Origin: an uncultured Verrucomicrobiae bacterium
GTDB taxonomy: Bacteria; Verrucomicrobiota; Verrucomicrobiia; Limisphaerales; AAA164-E04
DNA: 64,000 nt
Reading direction: 5' to 3'
Assembly: GCA_951813855.1 (NCBI GenBank)
Contig: OX638380.1
Span: 3,054,876 to 3,118,875 of the forward strand
Positions 50,420 through 59,513 of the stretch are shown in pieces. The translations under genes and the position numbers were made by a program. How positions within the stretch are numbered: the stretch's first letter is position 1; each line of letters begins with the position of its first letter. The notes beneath the pieces were generated by a model. It did not search any database and was not told where the DNA came from. It saw only the letters and a program-made list of their open reading frames with translations.

Positions 50420-51772
50420 ATGCGGTATCTGATCCTCGTTGTTTGGTTCCTGGCCGAGGCGGCGATTCCGGCCGGTGCCGAGTCTCGCGTAGTGCGGAGC
50501 CGTTCCGGACAGTTTCAGGCCTATGATGTGGGAGGAATGCAGGTGCCTCCCTTGCTCTTGGAGGAAGAGAAACAGGAAGGGATCATCGTCCTAACTCCCG
50601 ACTTGGTGGTCGTTTCCACCGAACGCATCAAGGAAGGGATCTTGCAGCAGTTGGGAGCCTACGATCGTTGGCGGGGAAAGATTCGTTTTCTGTTCGATTC
50701 CCGTTCCGGTCCGGATCGTTTTTCGGTGGTCTCGCATCGGTACACCAACGGGTGGAGTTACGAAGTGACCATCGGCCGCAAGATTCGCCGCCGGGTTTGG
50801 CAACGCGGTTGCGTGGCTGTGATCCTGTTGGAAATGTCCAATCGTCTGGCGGGGCAGAGATCGACGGAAGTTCCTTATTGGCTGATCGACGGCATGGCCA
50901 TGGAATTGGATCGCTCGGCGGTGATCAATCCGAGTCCGGATTATTCCCGAGGGCATTTGATCGACAGCGGCGGCGAAGGGTTTAGTCGGGTCATTCCGTC
51001 TCATCGGCACCAGGACGCCTTGATCGCCACTCGGGCTTGGTTGGCCGAAAACGTTCCCGTGGACGCCGGCGAACTGTTCCTTCCTTCCGAGCGTTCGTTG
51101 AACGGGGAAGGAGCCGAGGAGTTCGTTTATTCGGCGCATTTCTTCTATCAACGGCTGCTGACCTTGCCCGCCGGCAAGGAATCGCTCATTCAGTTTTTAA
51201 GTTCGCTCTCCAATCACCTGAATTGGCAACAGGCGTTTTTCGCCTCTTTCCGGCTCCATTTCAAACGGATGCTGGACGTCGAGAAATGGTGGTCGGTTTC
51301 GTTGTCGGATCTGACGCATCAGACCGCGATCAATTCCTGGTCTGTGGAACAGAGCCTGGCCAGTTTGGAACGGACTTTGTTGCTTCCGGCGTTGGTCGGC
51401 AATCGGCGCAACGAACTGGCCCGAAAGTCCTTTTTCAGTTTACAGCAGGTGGTCGCTCGCTGGGAACGGCTGGATCAGGAAACCGTGCTGCAAATGTTGC
51501 TCAATCGTCTGCGGATCGTCGGTATCTACGCCCATGCGGACGTCGCTGTCTTGGTCCGGGAATATCAGGATTGCCTCGAAGACTATCTGGAACTGCGGCG
51601 GCAGGAATTGCTCGGCGTCGAACGACGGCTGGCGATCAGGCAATTACCGGCGGTGACGATTCGGGATACCAACGATCGGCTCGATCGGCTCGATCTTCTC
51701 CGGCGGCAATTGGCCGATTCCGTATTGGCTTCCGGCGGGACGGCTCAAACGTCCGCTTTGCGGCAGGAGTAG
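50420..51772 (+). CDS. Secreted hypothetical protein, gluzincin-like layout without HExxH
   Basis: 450 residues with an N-terminal signal peptide (MRYLILVVWFLAEAAIPAGA, cleavage near AGA-ES). The middle part, VAVILLEMSNRLAGQRSTEV PYWLIDGMAMELD, has the spacing of zinc-peptidase helix pairs (LLHEM..R...E.P.WL.EG....L), but the HExxH is LLEMS, so no metal site is evident. The C-terminal third is helical. It lies 3 bp after the FmdB gene, so they are probably co-transcribed, and converges with the EamA gene (28-base overlap at the 3' ends). Likely a catalytically inactive, envelope-located protein; function unknown. Confidence 0.7.
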   Translation: MRYLILVVWFLAEAAIPAGAESRVVRSRSGQFQAYDVGGMQVPPLLLEEEKQEGIIVLTPDLVVVSTERIKEGILQQLGAYDRWRGKIRFLFDSRSGPDRFSVVSHRYTNGWSYEVTIGRKIRRRVWQRGCVAVILLEMSNRLAGQRSTEVPYWLIDGMAMELDRSAVINPSPDYSRGHLIDSGGEGFSRVIPSHRHQDALIATRAWLAENVPVDAGELFLPSERSLNGEGAEEFVYSAHFFYQRLLTLPAGKESLIQFLSSLSNHLNWQQAFFASFRLHFKRMLDVEKWWSVSLSDLTHQTAINSWSVEQSLASLERTLLLPALVGNRRNELARKSFFSLQQVVARWERLDQETVLQMLLNRLRIVGIYAHADVAVLVREYQDCLEDYLELRRQELLGVERRLAIRQLPAVTIRDTNDRLDRLDLLRRQLADSVLASGGTAQTSALRQE

Positions 51773-52629
51773 ATTCCGCCGATGATTACCAGCCCGCCCG
51801 CGATCTGAATCGTCGAAATGTTTTCCTTCAGGATGAACCAGGCCAGGAGGGAAGCGACCGCCGGTTGCCAGAGCAGCCCCACCGCCGAAAAAGACGCGGG
51901 CAGGTGTTTGAAAGCGTAGGCGATCAGAGTCTGACCCGCTACCTGGCCGGTTACGGCCAAGGCGATTAAAATGATCAATCCTCGGCTTGAATCAATCGTA
52001 AGCGATTCTCCGGAAAACCAGGCGATTAAGCCGAGGGCCAACGAACTGGTCAGTCCGGACCAGGCCATGAGTTGAGCCGAGTCGATGTGTCGTCGCAGGG
52101 TTTTGAGATAGAGCATGTAGCCGCCGTAGAAAACGGCGGCCAACAAGGCCAGTCCGTCTCCGGCGAGTTGTTGCGGTAACGTGGATACGGAGGCGCCTGA
52201 GAGGATGATCATTCCGATAAACGCGATGGCCAGTCCCTTCAGGAATCGGCGATTGATCGGTTCTTGAAACCACGCCCAGGCGCCCAGGGTAACGAACAGG
52301 GGAGCGGTGTTGGTCAAGAGCGTGGCGTTGGCGACGGTGGTCAGATGGACCGACAGGCACCAGAACGCCATGTCGAGAGCGAAAAACAATCCGGCTCCGA
52401 ACAAGTGGCCGAGTTGACGGGACGTCAGATTCGGCGTCGGCCGGGCGTAACTTCGGTACCAGAGCCAACTCCAGAAAAACGGCAACGCAAAAAACAGGCG
52501 GTAGAAAGCGGTGGCGAGCGGTCCCGATTCGCTGAGGCGGATCCAGATGGGGGCGACCCCGATAGCGGTGGCTCCGGCTAACAGGGCCAGCAGGGCTCTC
52601 GAGGAGCGTGGAGCGGGGGAGTCAGCCAC
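51745..52629 (-). CDS. EamA-family (DMT superfamily) transporter
   Basis: 294 residues, about ten hydrophobic segments arranged as two EamA repeats (LLALLAGATAIGVAPIWIRL ... and LLAAVFYGGYMLYLKTLRR ...). Ends ...PAVASLLAWFILKENISTIQ IAGGLVIIGGIYSCRK, the standard C-terminal EamA signature. Inner-membrane metabolite exporter of unknown substrate. Its start overlaps the end of polX (8 bases), suggesting translational coupling. Confidence 0.92.
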   Translation of the reverse strand: MADSPAPRSSRALLALLAGATAIGVAPIWIRLSESGPLATAFYRLFFALPFFWSWLWYRSYARPTPNLTSRQLGHLFGAGLFFALDMAFWCLSVHLTTVANATLLTNTAPLFVTLGAWAWFQEPINRRFLKGLAIAFIGMIILSGASVSTLPQQLAGDGLALLAAVFYGGYMLYLKTLRRHIDSAQLMAWSGLTSSLALGLIAWFSGESLTIDSSRGLIILIALAVTGQVAGQTLIAYAFKHLPASFSAVGLLWQPAVASLLAWFILKENISTIQIAGGLVIIGGIYSCRKADV

Positions 52630-54379
52630 GCTGTCGTTTGAGGCCCAGAGCCGTTCGCAGCCGATTCAAAGGCAGAGTGTTCATGACGTCCTCTTTGGCG
52701 AGCCAGCCTTTCCGGGCGACGATGGCGCCGAACCGAAGGTTGGCGGAGTGCGCTTCGCGATGGGCGTCGCAGTTGACCACGCAACGCACGCCTTGCTCTT
52801 TAGCCGAACGCCAAAGCCGCCAATCCAAATCGAAACGGGAGGGACTGGCGTTGAGTTCGATCCAGGTTCCCGTTTGAGCGCAGGCCTTGATGACCGCTTC
52901 CTGATCGACGGGGTAGGGTTCCCGATAGAAGAGCATGCGGCCGGTCATATGCCCCAGAATCTGGACGAACGGATTGTTTACGGCCTGGATCAACCGGTCG
53001 GTGTTCTGCGTCTGGTTTTGACTGAATCCCCGATGCAAACTCGCGACGACCACTTCCAGCTTGGCCAACAAGTCGTCTTCGTAATCGAGTTTACCGCCGG
53101 CGTTGATGTCCACTTCCGAACCATTGAGCAAGCGAAAGTCGCAGTTTTCGTCTTGCAGGCGATCGTTCATGTCGTCGATTGCCGTGATTTGCCGTTCGAG
53201 GCGTTCGACGCTCAGGCCTCGGGCTTGGATCAACGAACGTGAGTGGTCCGTTATGGCCCAGTAATCGCAGCCTAATTTCAAGCATTGGTCGACGATAGCT
53301 CTCAGGGATTGTTCGCCGTCGCTCCAATCGGAATGGTTGTGAAGCGAGCCGCGTAATTCGGTCCATTGGAGCAGGCGCGGGATTTCGTTTTGTTCGGCGG
53401 CCGCAATTTCGCCCCGGTTTTCCCGAAGTTCGGGAGGGACGTAAGAGAGTTCGAGCCATTGGTAGATCGCTTCTTCGGTTCGGCAAGGTTCCGACGGCGG
53501 GGAAGCTTCGGATCCGGTTGCCGAAGGGGTAAGACCCTGCCGGGCTAATTGCAGTCCTCGCTCCTCGGCTCGTCGTCGTAATTCCTCAAGATGTTCCTGG
53601 TTGCCGGTGTCGTGGATCAAGGCGAAGGGATACTCGGTATCGGGTACCGTTTTCAGGTTCGCCCTGATTCCGCCGGGGAACACAATGCCGGCTTCGGAGC
53701 TCGTTCGAGCCGCTACGGATTCCAGGTGCGGGTTTTGGGCGAAAGCGGCTATGACGGATTCGGGTTTCTTCGAGGAAGCCAGCAGTTCTACCGTCTCGAT
53801 CAATTCGGTTCCCCGTCTGAGGTCGCCGGCCAAACTGCAACGGATCACGTCGGGATGGTCCCGGAGGTCTTTCAGCAAGGTTTGCCCCAGGGCCAGGGCT
53901 TCCGGCATCAAGTGAAGCGAGGCATGGCGGCGGCGGAAGGCGATACCGTCGAGTAGCTTGTCCTGGAATTTTTTTCCGAAGCCGGCGAGTTGACTGATCT
54001 TGTCTTCCTTACAGGCTTGTTCCAGTTCCTCTAGGGAGCAGATCCCGAGTTCCAGATGGATTTTCCGGACCTTTTTAGGACCGAGGCCGGGCAGTTCCAG
54101 CAGGGTGGTCAGTCCCTCCGGAAGGGAATCCCTCAACTTCTCCAGGTAGTCCAGTCTCCCGGTATCGGCCAGTTCTTTGATTTTTAGTTTCAGGGCGGAG
54201 CCGATGCCTTTAATTTGATTAACCCGCCCCGGCTGAACCAGTTCGTTCATAGGACCGTTCCATTGGTTCAGGGCGCGGGCCGCGTTTTCGTAACTGCGGA
54301 TCTTGAAGGGGTTTTCTCCTAGTAACGCAAGCAACTCGGCGATTTCTTCGAACGCTTCGACCACGGTGTCCCGGTCCAT
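52622..54379 (-). CDS. polX: DNA polymerase X family protein with PHP domain; polymerase site degenerate
   Basis: 585 residues. An N-terminal 8-kDa-like domain with helix-hairpin-helix motifs (NQIKGIGSALKLKIKEL at 54-70; LLELPGLGPKKVRKI at 93-107), a nucleotidyltransferase-like region and a C-terminal PHP phosphoesterase domain with its metal motifs: LHNHSDWSDG, DYWAITDHS, LNGSEVDI, VVASLHRG, ILGHMTGRM, NASPSRFDLD and NCDAHR. The polymerase signature GS.RRg.etigDiDiL is AGDLRRGTELIETVELLAS here; the two catalytic aspartates are Thr196 and Glu198. Polymerase activity is probably lost, with PHP nuclease activity retained. Involved in base-excision repair in bacteria. Confidence 0.93.
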   Translation of the reverse strand: MDRDTVVEAFEEIAELLALLGENPFKIRSYENAARALNQWNGPMNELVQPGRVNQIKGIGSALKLKIKELADTGRLDYLEKLRDSLPEGLTTLLELPGLGPKKVRKIHLELGICSLEELEQACKEDKISQLAGFGKKFQDKLLDGIAFRRRHASLHLMPEALALGQTLLKDLRDHPDVIRCSLAGDLRRGTELIETVELLASSKKPESVIAAFAQNPHLESVAARTSSEAGIVFPGGIRANLKTVPDTEYPFALIHDTGNQEHLEELRRRAEERGLQLARQGLTPSATGSEASPPSEPCRTEEAIYQWLELSYVPPELRENRGEIAAAEQNEIPRLLQWTELRGSLHNHSDWSDGEQSLRAIVDQCLKLGCDYWAITDHSRSLIQARGLSVERLERQITAIDDMNDRLQDENCDFRLLNGSEVDINAGGKLDYEDDLLAKLEVVVASLHRGFSQNQTQNTDRLIQAVNNPFVQILGHMTGRMLFYREPYPVDQEAVIKACAQTGTWIELNASPSRFDLDWRLWRSAKEQGVRCVVNCDAHREAHSANLRFGAIVARKGWLAKEDVMNTLPLNRLRTALGLKRQRG

Positions 54380-54533
54380 GACCGGAGGCTAAAGATTCGG
54401 TCAGCGGTTCGGCAATCTCGAAAACCGGTCACGATCTCTTGTTGATTGATCTGCCGGTGCGGCCGTGGCACCATGGCGGCCGGTAAAATTCCGTCTCCGG
54501 CCGGGGCGCGGAGCGAACCGGTTCGGTCGACTC

Positions 54534-56189
54534 ATGAATCGCAAGCGGGTAGTTTCGGCATGGGCCATAGTGGCGGCGGCACTCGCCTTGGCGGTGCTGG
54601 CCTGGTTGTTTTGTTCCGAACCGGAGCCGGTTGTTCGTTCCCCCGAGAGTCCGGGTTCCGATCCGGTAATGACCGGAGTTCTTCCCTACGCCGGCGGGCC
54701 CGAAGGTTATGCCGGATCCAGCGAATGCCGCGCCTGTCATGAGGGACCCTACGACAGTTGGCACCGGAGTTACCACCGCACCATGACCCAGGCGCTTTCG
54801 AAGGAATCCGTGAAGGCGGATTTTTCGGGAGTCGCGTTGGACTGGCAAGGCGAACGCTTTCGTCTGAGCGAAACTAACGGAGTTTTCGAAGTGGCTATTG
54901 AATCGGTTCCCGCGCCAGGAACGGCGGCGGCGGAGCCGATACGCCTGCGGCCATCGCTCCTGACCGGTTCGCATCATATGCAGGTCTTCTGGCTTCCCGG
55001 AGGCCACGGCAATTTGCATATCGGTTTTCCGTTCACCTGGTTGATCGAAGATCGGCGTTGGGTGCCGCGACAGGATACCTTTATCCGCGACCCCGATCAG
55101 TTGCCGGCGATCGAAGTTTGGAATCAGGTTTGCATTCGTTGTCACGTAACCGGCGGGATCCCGAAACCGATCAAAGAAGCAGAGATCTTCGCGTCCGAAG
55201 CCGTTGAATTGGGAGTGTCCTGCGAAGCCTGTCATGGCCCGGCGCAAGAGCACGTTCGGTTACGGCGGCAGGAAGCCGAAACCGGAGAGTCGCTTGAAGC
55301 CCGGTTCGATCCGATCGTGCAACCAGCCGATCGTTCCGCTCAAGTCTGCGGTAATTGCCACAGTATCAAATGGTTCGATCGGAGCGAGGAATGGGAGACT
55401 CGAGGTTTTCGGTTCCGTCCGGGCGACGATCTGGAGGCCACGACTCCGGTAATCCGGGCTTCGAAGACCGGGGAGCAGCCTTGGCTGGAATCGGTCCTGA
55501 ACCGGCATCCGAAATTGCTGGAGGATTTTTTCTGGTCCGACGGTATGATGCGAGTCACCGGCCGGGAATACAACGGACTCTTGGAAAGTGCCTGTCATAC
55601 GCAAGGCGGCTTGAGTTGCGTGTCTTGCCATTCGATGCATCGGAGCGACCCCGACGATCAGTTGGCGCGCGACCGGCATGGCAATCAAGCCTGCGTTGCT
55701 TGCCACGAGTCGATCGGCGATGACGTCCCGGCCCATACTCGTCACGAACCCGGCTCCAGCGGCAGTCTTTGTTACAACTGTCACATGCCCCATACCAGTT
55801 ATGGGATCCTCAAGGCGATACGTAGCCATCAAATCGATAGTCCGTCGGTAACGGCCGAAAAACTTACCGGGCGGCCCAACGCCTGTAATCTATGTCATCT
55901 CGATCGGTCGTTGGCCTGGACGGCCGATCGTTTGCAACAATGGTTCGGTCAGGAACTTCCGGAACTGGATCAGGACGATCGGGAACTGGCCGACGTGCCT
56001 CGGATGTTGTTGACGGGAGATGCCGGGCAACGTGCCTTGGCGGCCTGGCATCTGGGTTGGGACGCCGCTCGGGAAACCTCGGGCAGCGGCTGGCAACCGG
56101 CCTTGTTGGCACCGGCCTTGCAGGATCGTTATTCCGCCGTGCGTTATATCGCTGATGCGGTTTCCGGGATACGAATCGTTGGCGTATGA
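54534..56189 (+). CDS. Octaheme c-type cytochrome, frameshifted near the C-terminus
   Basis: From ATG 54534 (MNRKRVVSAWAIVAAALALA), with an N-terminal signal anchor. Eight CxxCH heme motifs are visible: CRACH, CIRCH, CEACH, CGNCH, CVSCH, CVACH, CYNCH and CNLCH. It belongs to the periplasmic multiheme cytochrome group (cytochrome c554/NrfA-like set) and probably has an electron-transfer role. The last ~80 residues begin a HEAT-like region (ALAAWHLGWDAARETSG...). Near 56155-56165 the frame is lost: this frame ends ...ADAVSGIRIVGV, while the natural continuation FPGYESLAYDYVGPAAEREE AAKTALRRW ... runs in another frame to 56382. The heme part is intact; the C-terminal helical domain is cut. Confidence 0.85.
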   Translation: MNRKRVVSAWAIVAAALALAVLAWLFCSEPEPVVRSPESPGSDPVMTGVLPYAGGPEGYAGSSECRACHEGPYDSWHRSYHRTMTQALSKESVKADFSGVALDWQGERFRLSETNGVFEVAIESVPAPGTAAAEPIRLRPSLLTGSHHMQVFWLPGGHGNLHIGFPFTWLIEDRRWVPRQDTFIRDPDQLPAIEVWNQVCIRCHVTGGIPKPIKEAEIFASEAVELGVSCEACHGPAQEHVRLRRQEAETGESLEARFDPIVQPADRSAQVCGNCHSIKWFDRSEEWETRGFRFRPGDDLEATTPVIRASKTGEQPWLESVLNRHPKLLEDFFWSDGMMRVTGREYNGLLESACHTQGGLSCVSCHSMHRSDPDDQLARDRHGNQACVACHESIGDDVPAHTRHEPGSSGSLCYNCHMPHTSYGILKAIRSHQIDSPSVTAEKLTGRPNACNLCHLDRSLAWTADRLQQWFGQELPELDQDDRELADVPRMLLTGDAGQRALAAWHLGWDAARETSGSGWQPALLAPALQDRYSAVRYIADAVSGIRIVGV

Positions 56190-56382
56190 TTATGTCGGGC
56201 CGGCTGCGGAGCGGGAAGAGGCGGCGAAAACAGCGTTGCGCCGTTGGTTGGCTCGAAGCTCTTCGACTGAATCGTTCCGGGCGGCGCACGGGTTTTTCGA
56301 CGGGCCGGGGCAGCTTCGTCAGGCGGAGGTCCAGCGATTGCTCGAGGAGCAAAATCAACGTTCGGTGAGATTGCGGGAGTAG
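56150..56382 (+). pseudogene. Frameshifted C-terminal tail of the octaheme cytochrome
   Basis: The frame reading RFPGYESLAYDYVGPAAERE EAAKTALRRWLARSSSTESF ... AEVQRLLEEQNQRSVRLRE continues the helical tail of the cytochrome after a single-base indel near 56160. A sequencing or assembly error cannot be excluded. Confidence 0.7.
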
Positions 56383-56951
56383 TACGTTACGGAGCTGCGG
56401 TGGCCGGATCGTTGGAGTCGCGGCGGTATCGTTTGCGTCTTCGGATGATCCCTGGTTCGCGCTCCCGAGTCGATCGTCCGAAGCTTGGGTTTCATCTCGG
56501 CATTCGAAGGGGAGTTATCGACGCCAATAGGGTCGAAAGTCTTCCCGAAAAAAACGGCGAATTACCGGGAACGTAACTGCCGTAAGTTCTGCGGCATGTG
56601 CCGGTCGAAAAGGCGGAATGGTGGTGAAGTTCCGGCGACGGCGTCAGGATCGAGGCCGGCAGGGGCGCCATCAAAGGAGCTCGGTCGGGAATTCACCGTG
56701 AGAGGATTTTGTTCCCCTCGGAAAACTGATCCCGGAGACGGTTGCCGGTCGTGGATCGGGGAACGTGGTGCGAGCAAGATTGGGAAGACGATTCGGCGTG
56801 ACGGTCGGTCCGGCAAACCGGTGGGAGGGACTGAGAAGCGGCTCCCGGATCGATTCGTTTCAACGCTGGATTACGAGCTCGGATGTCGGGACGAACGCGG
56901 CGAAGCGACGACCGGTTCGGCATTACGGAAGGGCGAGCAGTCAGCGGGGAA
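56383..56951. other. Gene-free stretch
   Basis: About 570 bp between the cytochrome tail and the PfkB gene. Open frames on both strands look like chance in GC-rich DNA. Nothing was recognised. Confidence 0.45.
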
Positions 56952-56986
56952 GGATCGATTCATGGAAAAATCCCCCGATCGGCCCG

Positions 56987-57952
56987 TTACGGCTTTTCGT
57001 GGGAGCGTAAGCTATCCGCGCCGTCTCCGGCAAACGTTTGACGGCAGGGAGGGTCGCAGCCTCGTTTGGTGCAATTTTCCGCGGCCGCCCTGAGGGCGAA
57101 GGACATGACTTCACCGAGTTCCTTTTCGGTCGTCTTGGCCAAGTCATCCTTTTGCAGTCGGTTCCTGGCCTTGAGCCCAAATAATAGAGCGGCCTGAAAG
57201 ACGTCCCCGGCTCCGACGGTATCGACCACTTTGACCGGGACCGCCGGATACCGGAATTTCAATGCTCCGCGTTGGACGTAGGCGCCGTCCCCGCCTAAAG
57301 TAACTACCACCATCGAGGCGCCTTCAGCCGTAAGCTTCGCGGCGTACGCTTCGGCTTTCATTCCCGGATGCAGCCATTCCAGATCGTCCCGGCTTAGTTT
57401 GATCAGATCAGCGGACTCAATGAATCGTTGCAGGCGTGGAAGATAGTCCGCCGGACGAGCGATCAAAAAAGGCCGGATGTTGGGATCCACCGAAATGAGT
57501 CGATCGGTTTTTTCTCGGTGCAGCAGAGTTTCCAGGGCCGTGGCGATGGGTTCGACGGCGAGAGCAAACGAGCCGAAATGCAGGGCCGTCAATTCGTCCG
57601 GCAACGAGGCGGGAAGCTCGTCCGGCGTCAAGGCGACTCCGGCGGTACTCCCGGTGTAAAAGGCGTAGGAGGGAGTCGTGTCGCCGGTCACGAATCCCAA
57701 GGTAGTGTAACCGGGATGGCGGGGACACCAGTCGAGCCGGACGCCGGACGCGATTAAATGCCGCTTCAGCCTTTGTCCCAGGGCGTCTTCGGCGAAGCGG
57801 CCCAGAAACCAGGGTTGCAGGCCGAACCGGCCGAGAGCGAGGGCGACGTTGTAGGGAGAACCGCCGGGACAGGCTTCGAAGCGGAGGGATTCGTCCTGGT
57901 TTTCAGAGATCGGGATCAGATCCATCAAGGATTCGCCGGCGACCAGAACCAT
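56987..57952 (-). CDS. PfkB-family carbohydrate kinase (fructokinase-like)
   Basis: 321 residues from ATG 57952 (MVLVAGESLMDLIPISENQD); an in-frame TTG upstream at 57988 is less likely. PfkB signature 1, GGSPYNVALALGRFG..PWFLGR, with the substrate-binding Asp in the N-terminal ESLMDLIP; signature 2, VKVVDTVGAGDVFQAALLFG, with catalytic Asp in GAGD. VVTLGGDGAYVQR precedes it. It phosphorylates a sugar, fructose most likely by similarity. The C-terminus has an unusual cysteine-containing tail (NCTKRGCDPPCRQTFAGD). Stand-alone gene. Confidence 0.9.
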   Translation of the reverse strand: MVLVAGESLMDLIPISENQDESLRFEACPGGSPYNVALALGRFGLQPWFLGRFAEDALGQRLKRHLIASGVRLDWCPRHPGYTTLGFVTGDTTPSYAFYTGSTAGVALTPDELPASLPDELTALHFGSFALAVEPIATALETLLHREKTDRLISVDPNIRPFLIARPADYLPRLQRFIESADLIKLSRDDLEWLHPGMKAEAYAAKLTAEGASMVVVTLGGDGAYVQRGALKFRYPAVPVKVVDTVGAGDVFQAALLFGLKARNRLQKDDLAKTTEKELGEVMSFALRAAAENCTKRGCDPPCRQTFAGDGADSLRSHEKP

Positions 57953-58130
57953 GCCGGGAAGGTAGGGGGACGGCTTCGGGAAAGTCAACGAGTCGCCGTT
58001 CGGGAACGGCCGGGGCGAGACGGCGATTCGCGGCGGATTCGAAACTTGACCGATCGGGCGATTCGCGTTAAAGGGGGGAGAAGCATTTCGGAGTCGTCAA
58101 TCGGCTTGTACCTTAATTCTGAGTTTCAAG

Positions 58131-59474
58131 ATGCCAACAATTCTCTTTTCGTCGCGATTGCGAGCGAGCCTGGCGAGCTTGCTATGCGGCTTGATCGCTT
58201 TCGGTGTGCCGCTGCTGGCCGCGGAAAAACAGCTGTTGGTCGTAACCGTCACCAAAGGCTTTCGCCACGGTTCGATTCCCACAGCCGAAGCGGTATTGGC
58301 CGGGTTGGCCAAACGGCACGAGGCTTTCGCCGTCGATTTCGCCCGCACGGACGAGGAGTTGGCGGAAAAGCTCGCCCCGGCGAAGCTGAGCCGGTTGGAC
58401 GGCGTGATTTTCGCGAATACGACCGGGGAGTTGCCGATCCCGGACAAGGACGCCTTCATGAAGTGGATCGCCTCCGGCAAAGGCTTCGTCGGCATGCACT
58501 CCGCTACGGATACCTTTCATCAATACCGGCCCTATATCGAGATGATCGGCGGCGAGTTCCAGACGCACGGCGCGCAAGTGGAAGTGGATGCGGTGAACGA
58601 GGATCCCGATCATAGCAGTTGCGCCCATTACGGCGGTCATTTCAAGATTCACGACGAAATATATATCATGAAGAGTTTCCGCCGGGACCGGGTTCACGGC
58701 TTGCTGACTCTGTTCCATCATCCTAATTCCCGGCAACCGGGAGACTATCCGATCGCCTGGTGCCGGAAACACGGTCAAGGCAAGGTGTTCTACACGTCCT
58801 TAGGGCATCGGGAAGACGTCTGGACCAACGCGGATTATCAACAGCATATTCTGGGCGGCATTCTCTGGAGTTTGGGATTGGCGCCCGGTGACGCCGACCC
58901 GGTCGATCCGACTTACGTTCTGGACGAGGCGGAGAAGAAAGCGGGTTTTCGGCCGCTTTTCAACGGCGTGGATTTGTCGGGTTGGAAGTTGCGCAAGCCG
59001 GACGGCAAGGCCAGTTGGAGCGTCCAGAACGGCGTGCTGGTTAATGGGGTAGCCAAGGGCGAACACGGCACGGACCTGATTTCGGAGGAGAAGTTTTGGA
59101 ATTTCACCGTGCGCTATCAGTATCAGGTGCCCAAGGACAGCAACAGCGGCTTTTATTTGCGGGGCCGTCACGAGATTCAGATTTTGGGCAACAAGCAGCG
59201 CAATACCGGAGGCGATGGGGCGATTTATGGACTTAAGGCTCCGGATTTGGCGGTTACCCGGCAACCGGGGCAGTGGCAGGACGTCGAGGCGACGATCCGG
59301 GGCAATAAGGTCACGGTCGTGCTCAACGGAGCCAAGATCCACGACGCCGTCGAGGTGGACCGGGCCACGGGCAGCGAACTGGACGGCAACGTAGATCAGC
59401 CCGGCGCTTTCATGTTGCAAGGAGATCACGGCGCCGTCGCCTTTCGTCACTTGCGAATCAAGCCGCTCGACTGA
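58131..59474 (+). CDS. ThuA domain + DUF1080 (3-keto-disaccharide hydrolase-type) secreted protein
   Basis: 447 residues with a signal peptide (LASLLCGLIAFGVPLLAAEK). Residues ~33-255 are a ThuA-like trehalose-utilisation domain (LLVVTVTKGFRHGSIPTAEA, GVIFANTTGELPIPD, GKGFVGMHSATDTFHQYRPY, GKVFYTSLGHREDVW). Residues ~270-447 are the DUF1080 jelly-roll: FRPLFNGVDLSGWKLRKPDG, NSGFYLRGRHEIQILGNK, GAIYGLKAPDLAVTRQPGQW, GAFMLQGDHGAVAFRHLRIK. This fusion is common in Planctomycetes and Verrucomicrobia and is linked to periplasmic breakdown of keto-sugars. The next two genes follow closely in the same direction and form a likely operon. Confidence 0.95.
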   Translation: MPTILFSSRLRASLASLLCGLIAFGVPLLAAEKQLLVVTVTKGFRHGSIPTAEAVLAGLAKRHEAFAVDFARTDEELAEKLAPAKLSRLDGVIFANTTGELPIPDKDAFMKWIASGKGFVGMHSATDTFHQYRPYIEMIGGEFQTHGAQVEVDAVNEDPDHSSCAHYGGHFKIHDEIYIMKSFRRDRVHGLLTLFHHPNSRQPGDYPIAWCRKHGQGKVFYTSLGHREDVWTNADYQQHILGGILWSLGLAPGDADPVDPTYVLDEAEKKAGFRPLFNGVDLSGWKLRKPDGKASWSVQNGVLVNGVAKGEHGTDLISEEKFWNFTVRYQYQVPKDSNSGFYLRGRHEIQILGNKQRNTGGDGAIYGLKAPDLAVTRQPGQWQDVEATIRGNKVTVVLNGAKIHDAVEVDRATGSELDGNVDQPGAFMLQGDHGAVAFRHLRIKPLD

Positions 59475-59513
59475 CCGATCCGGAGTGTCTTCCCAGGTTC
59501 GCCTGCCATCGTT

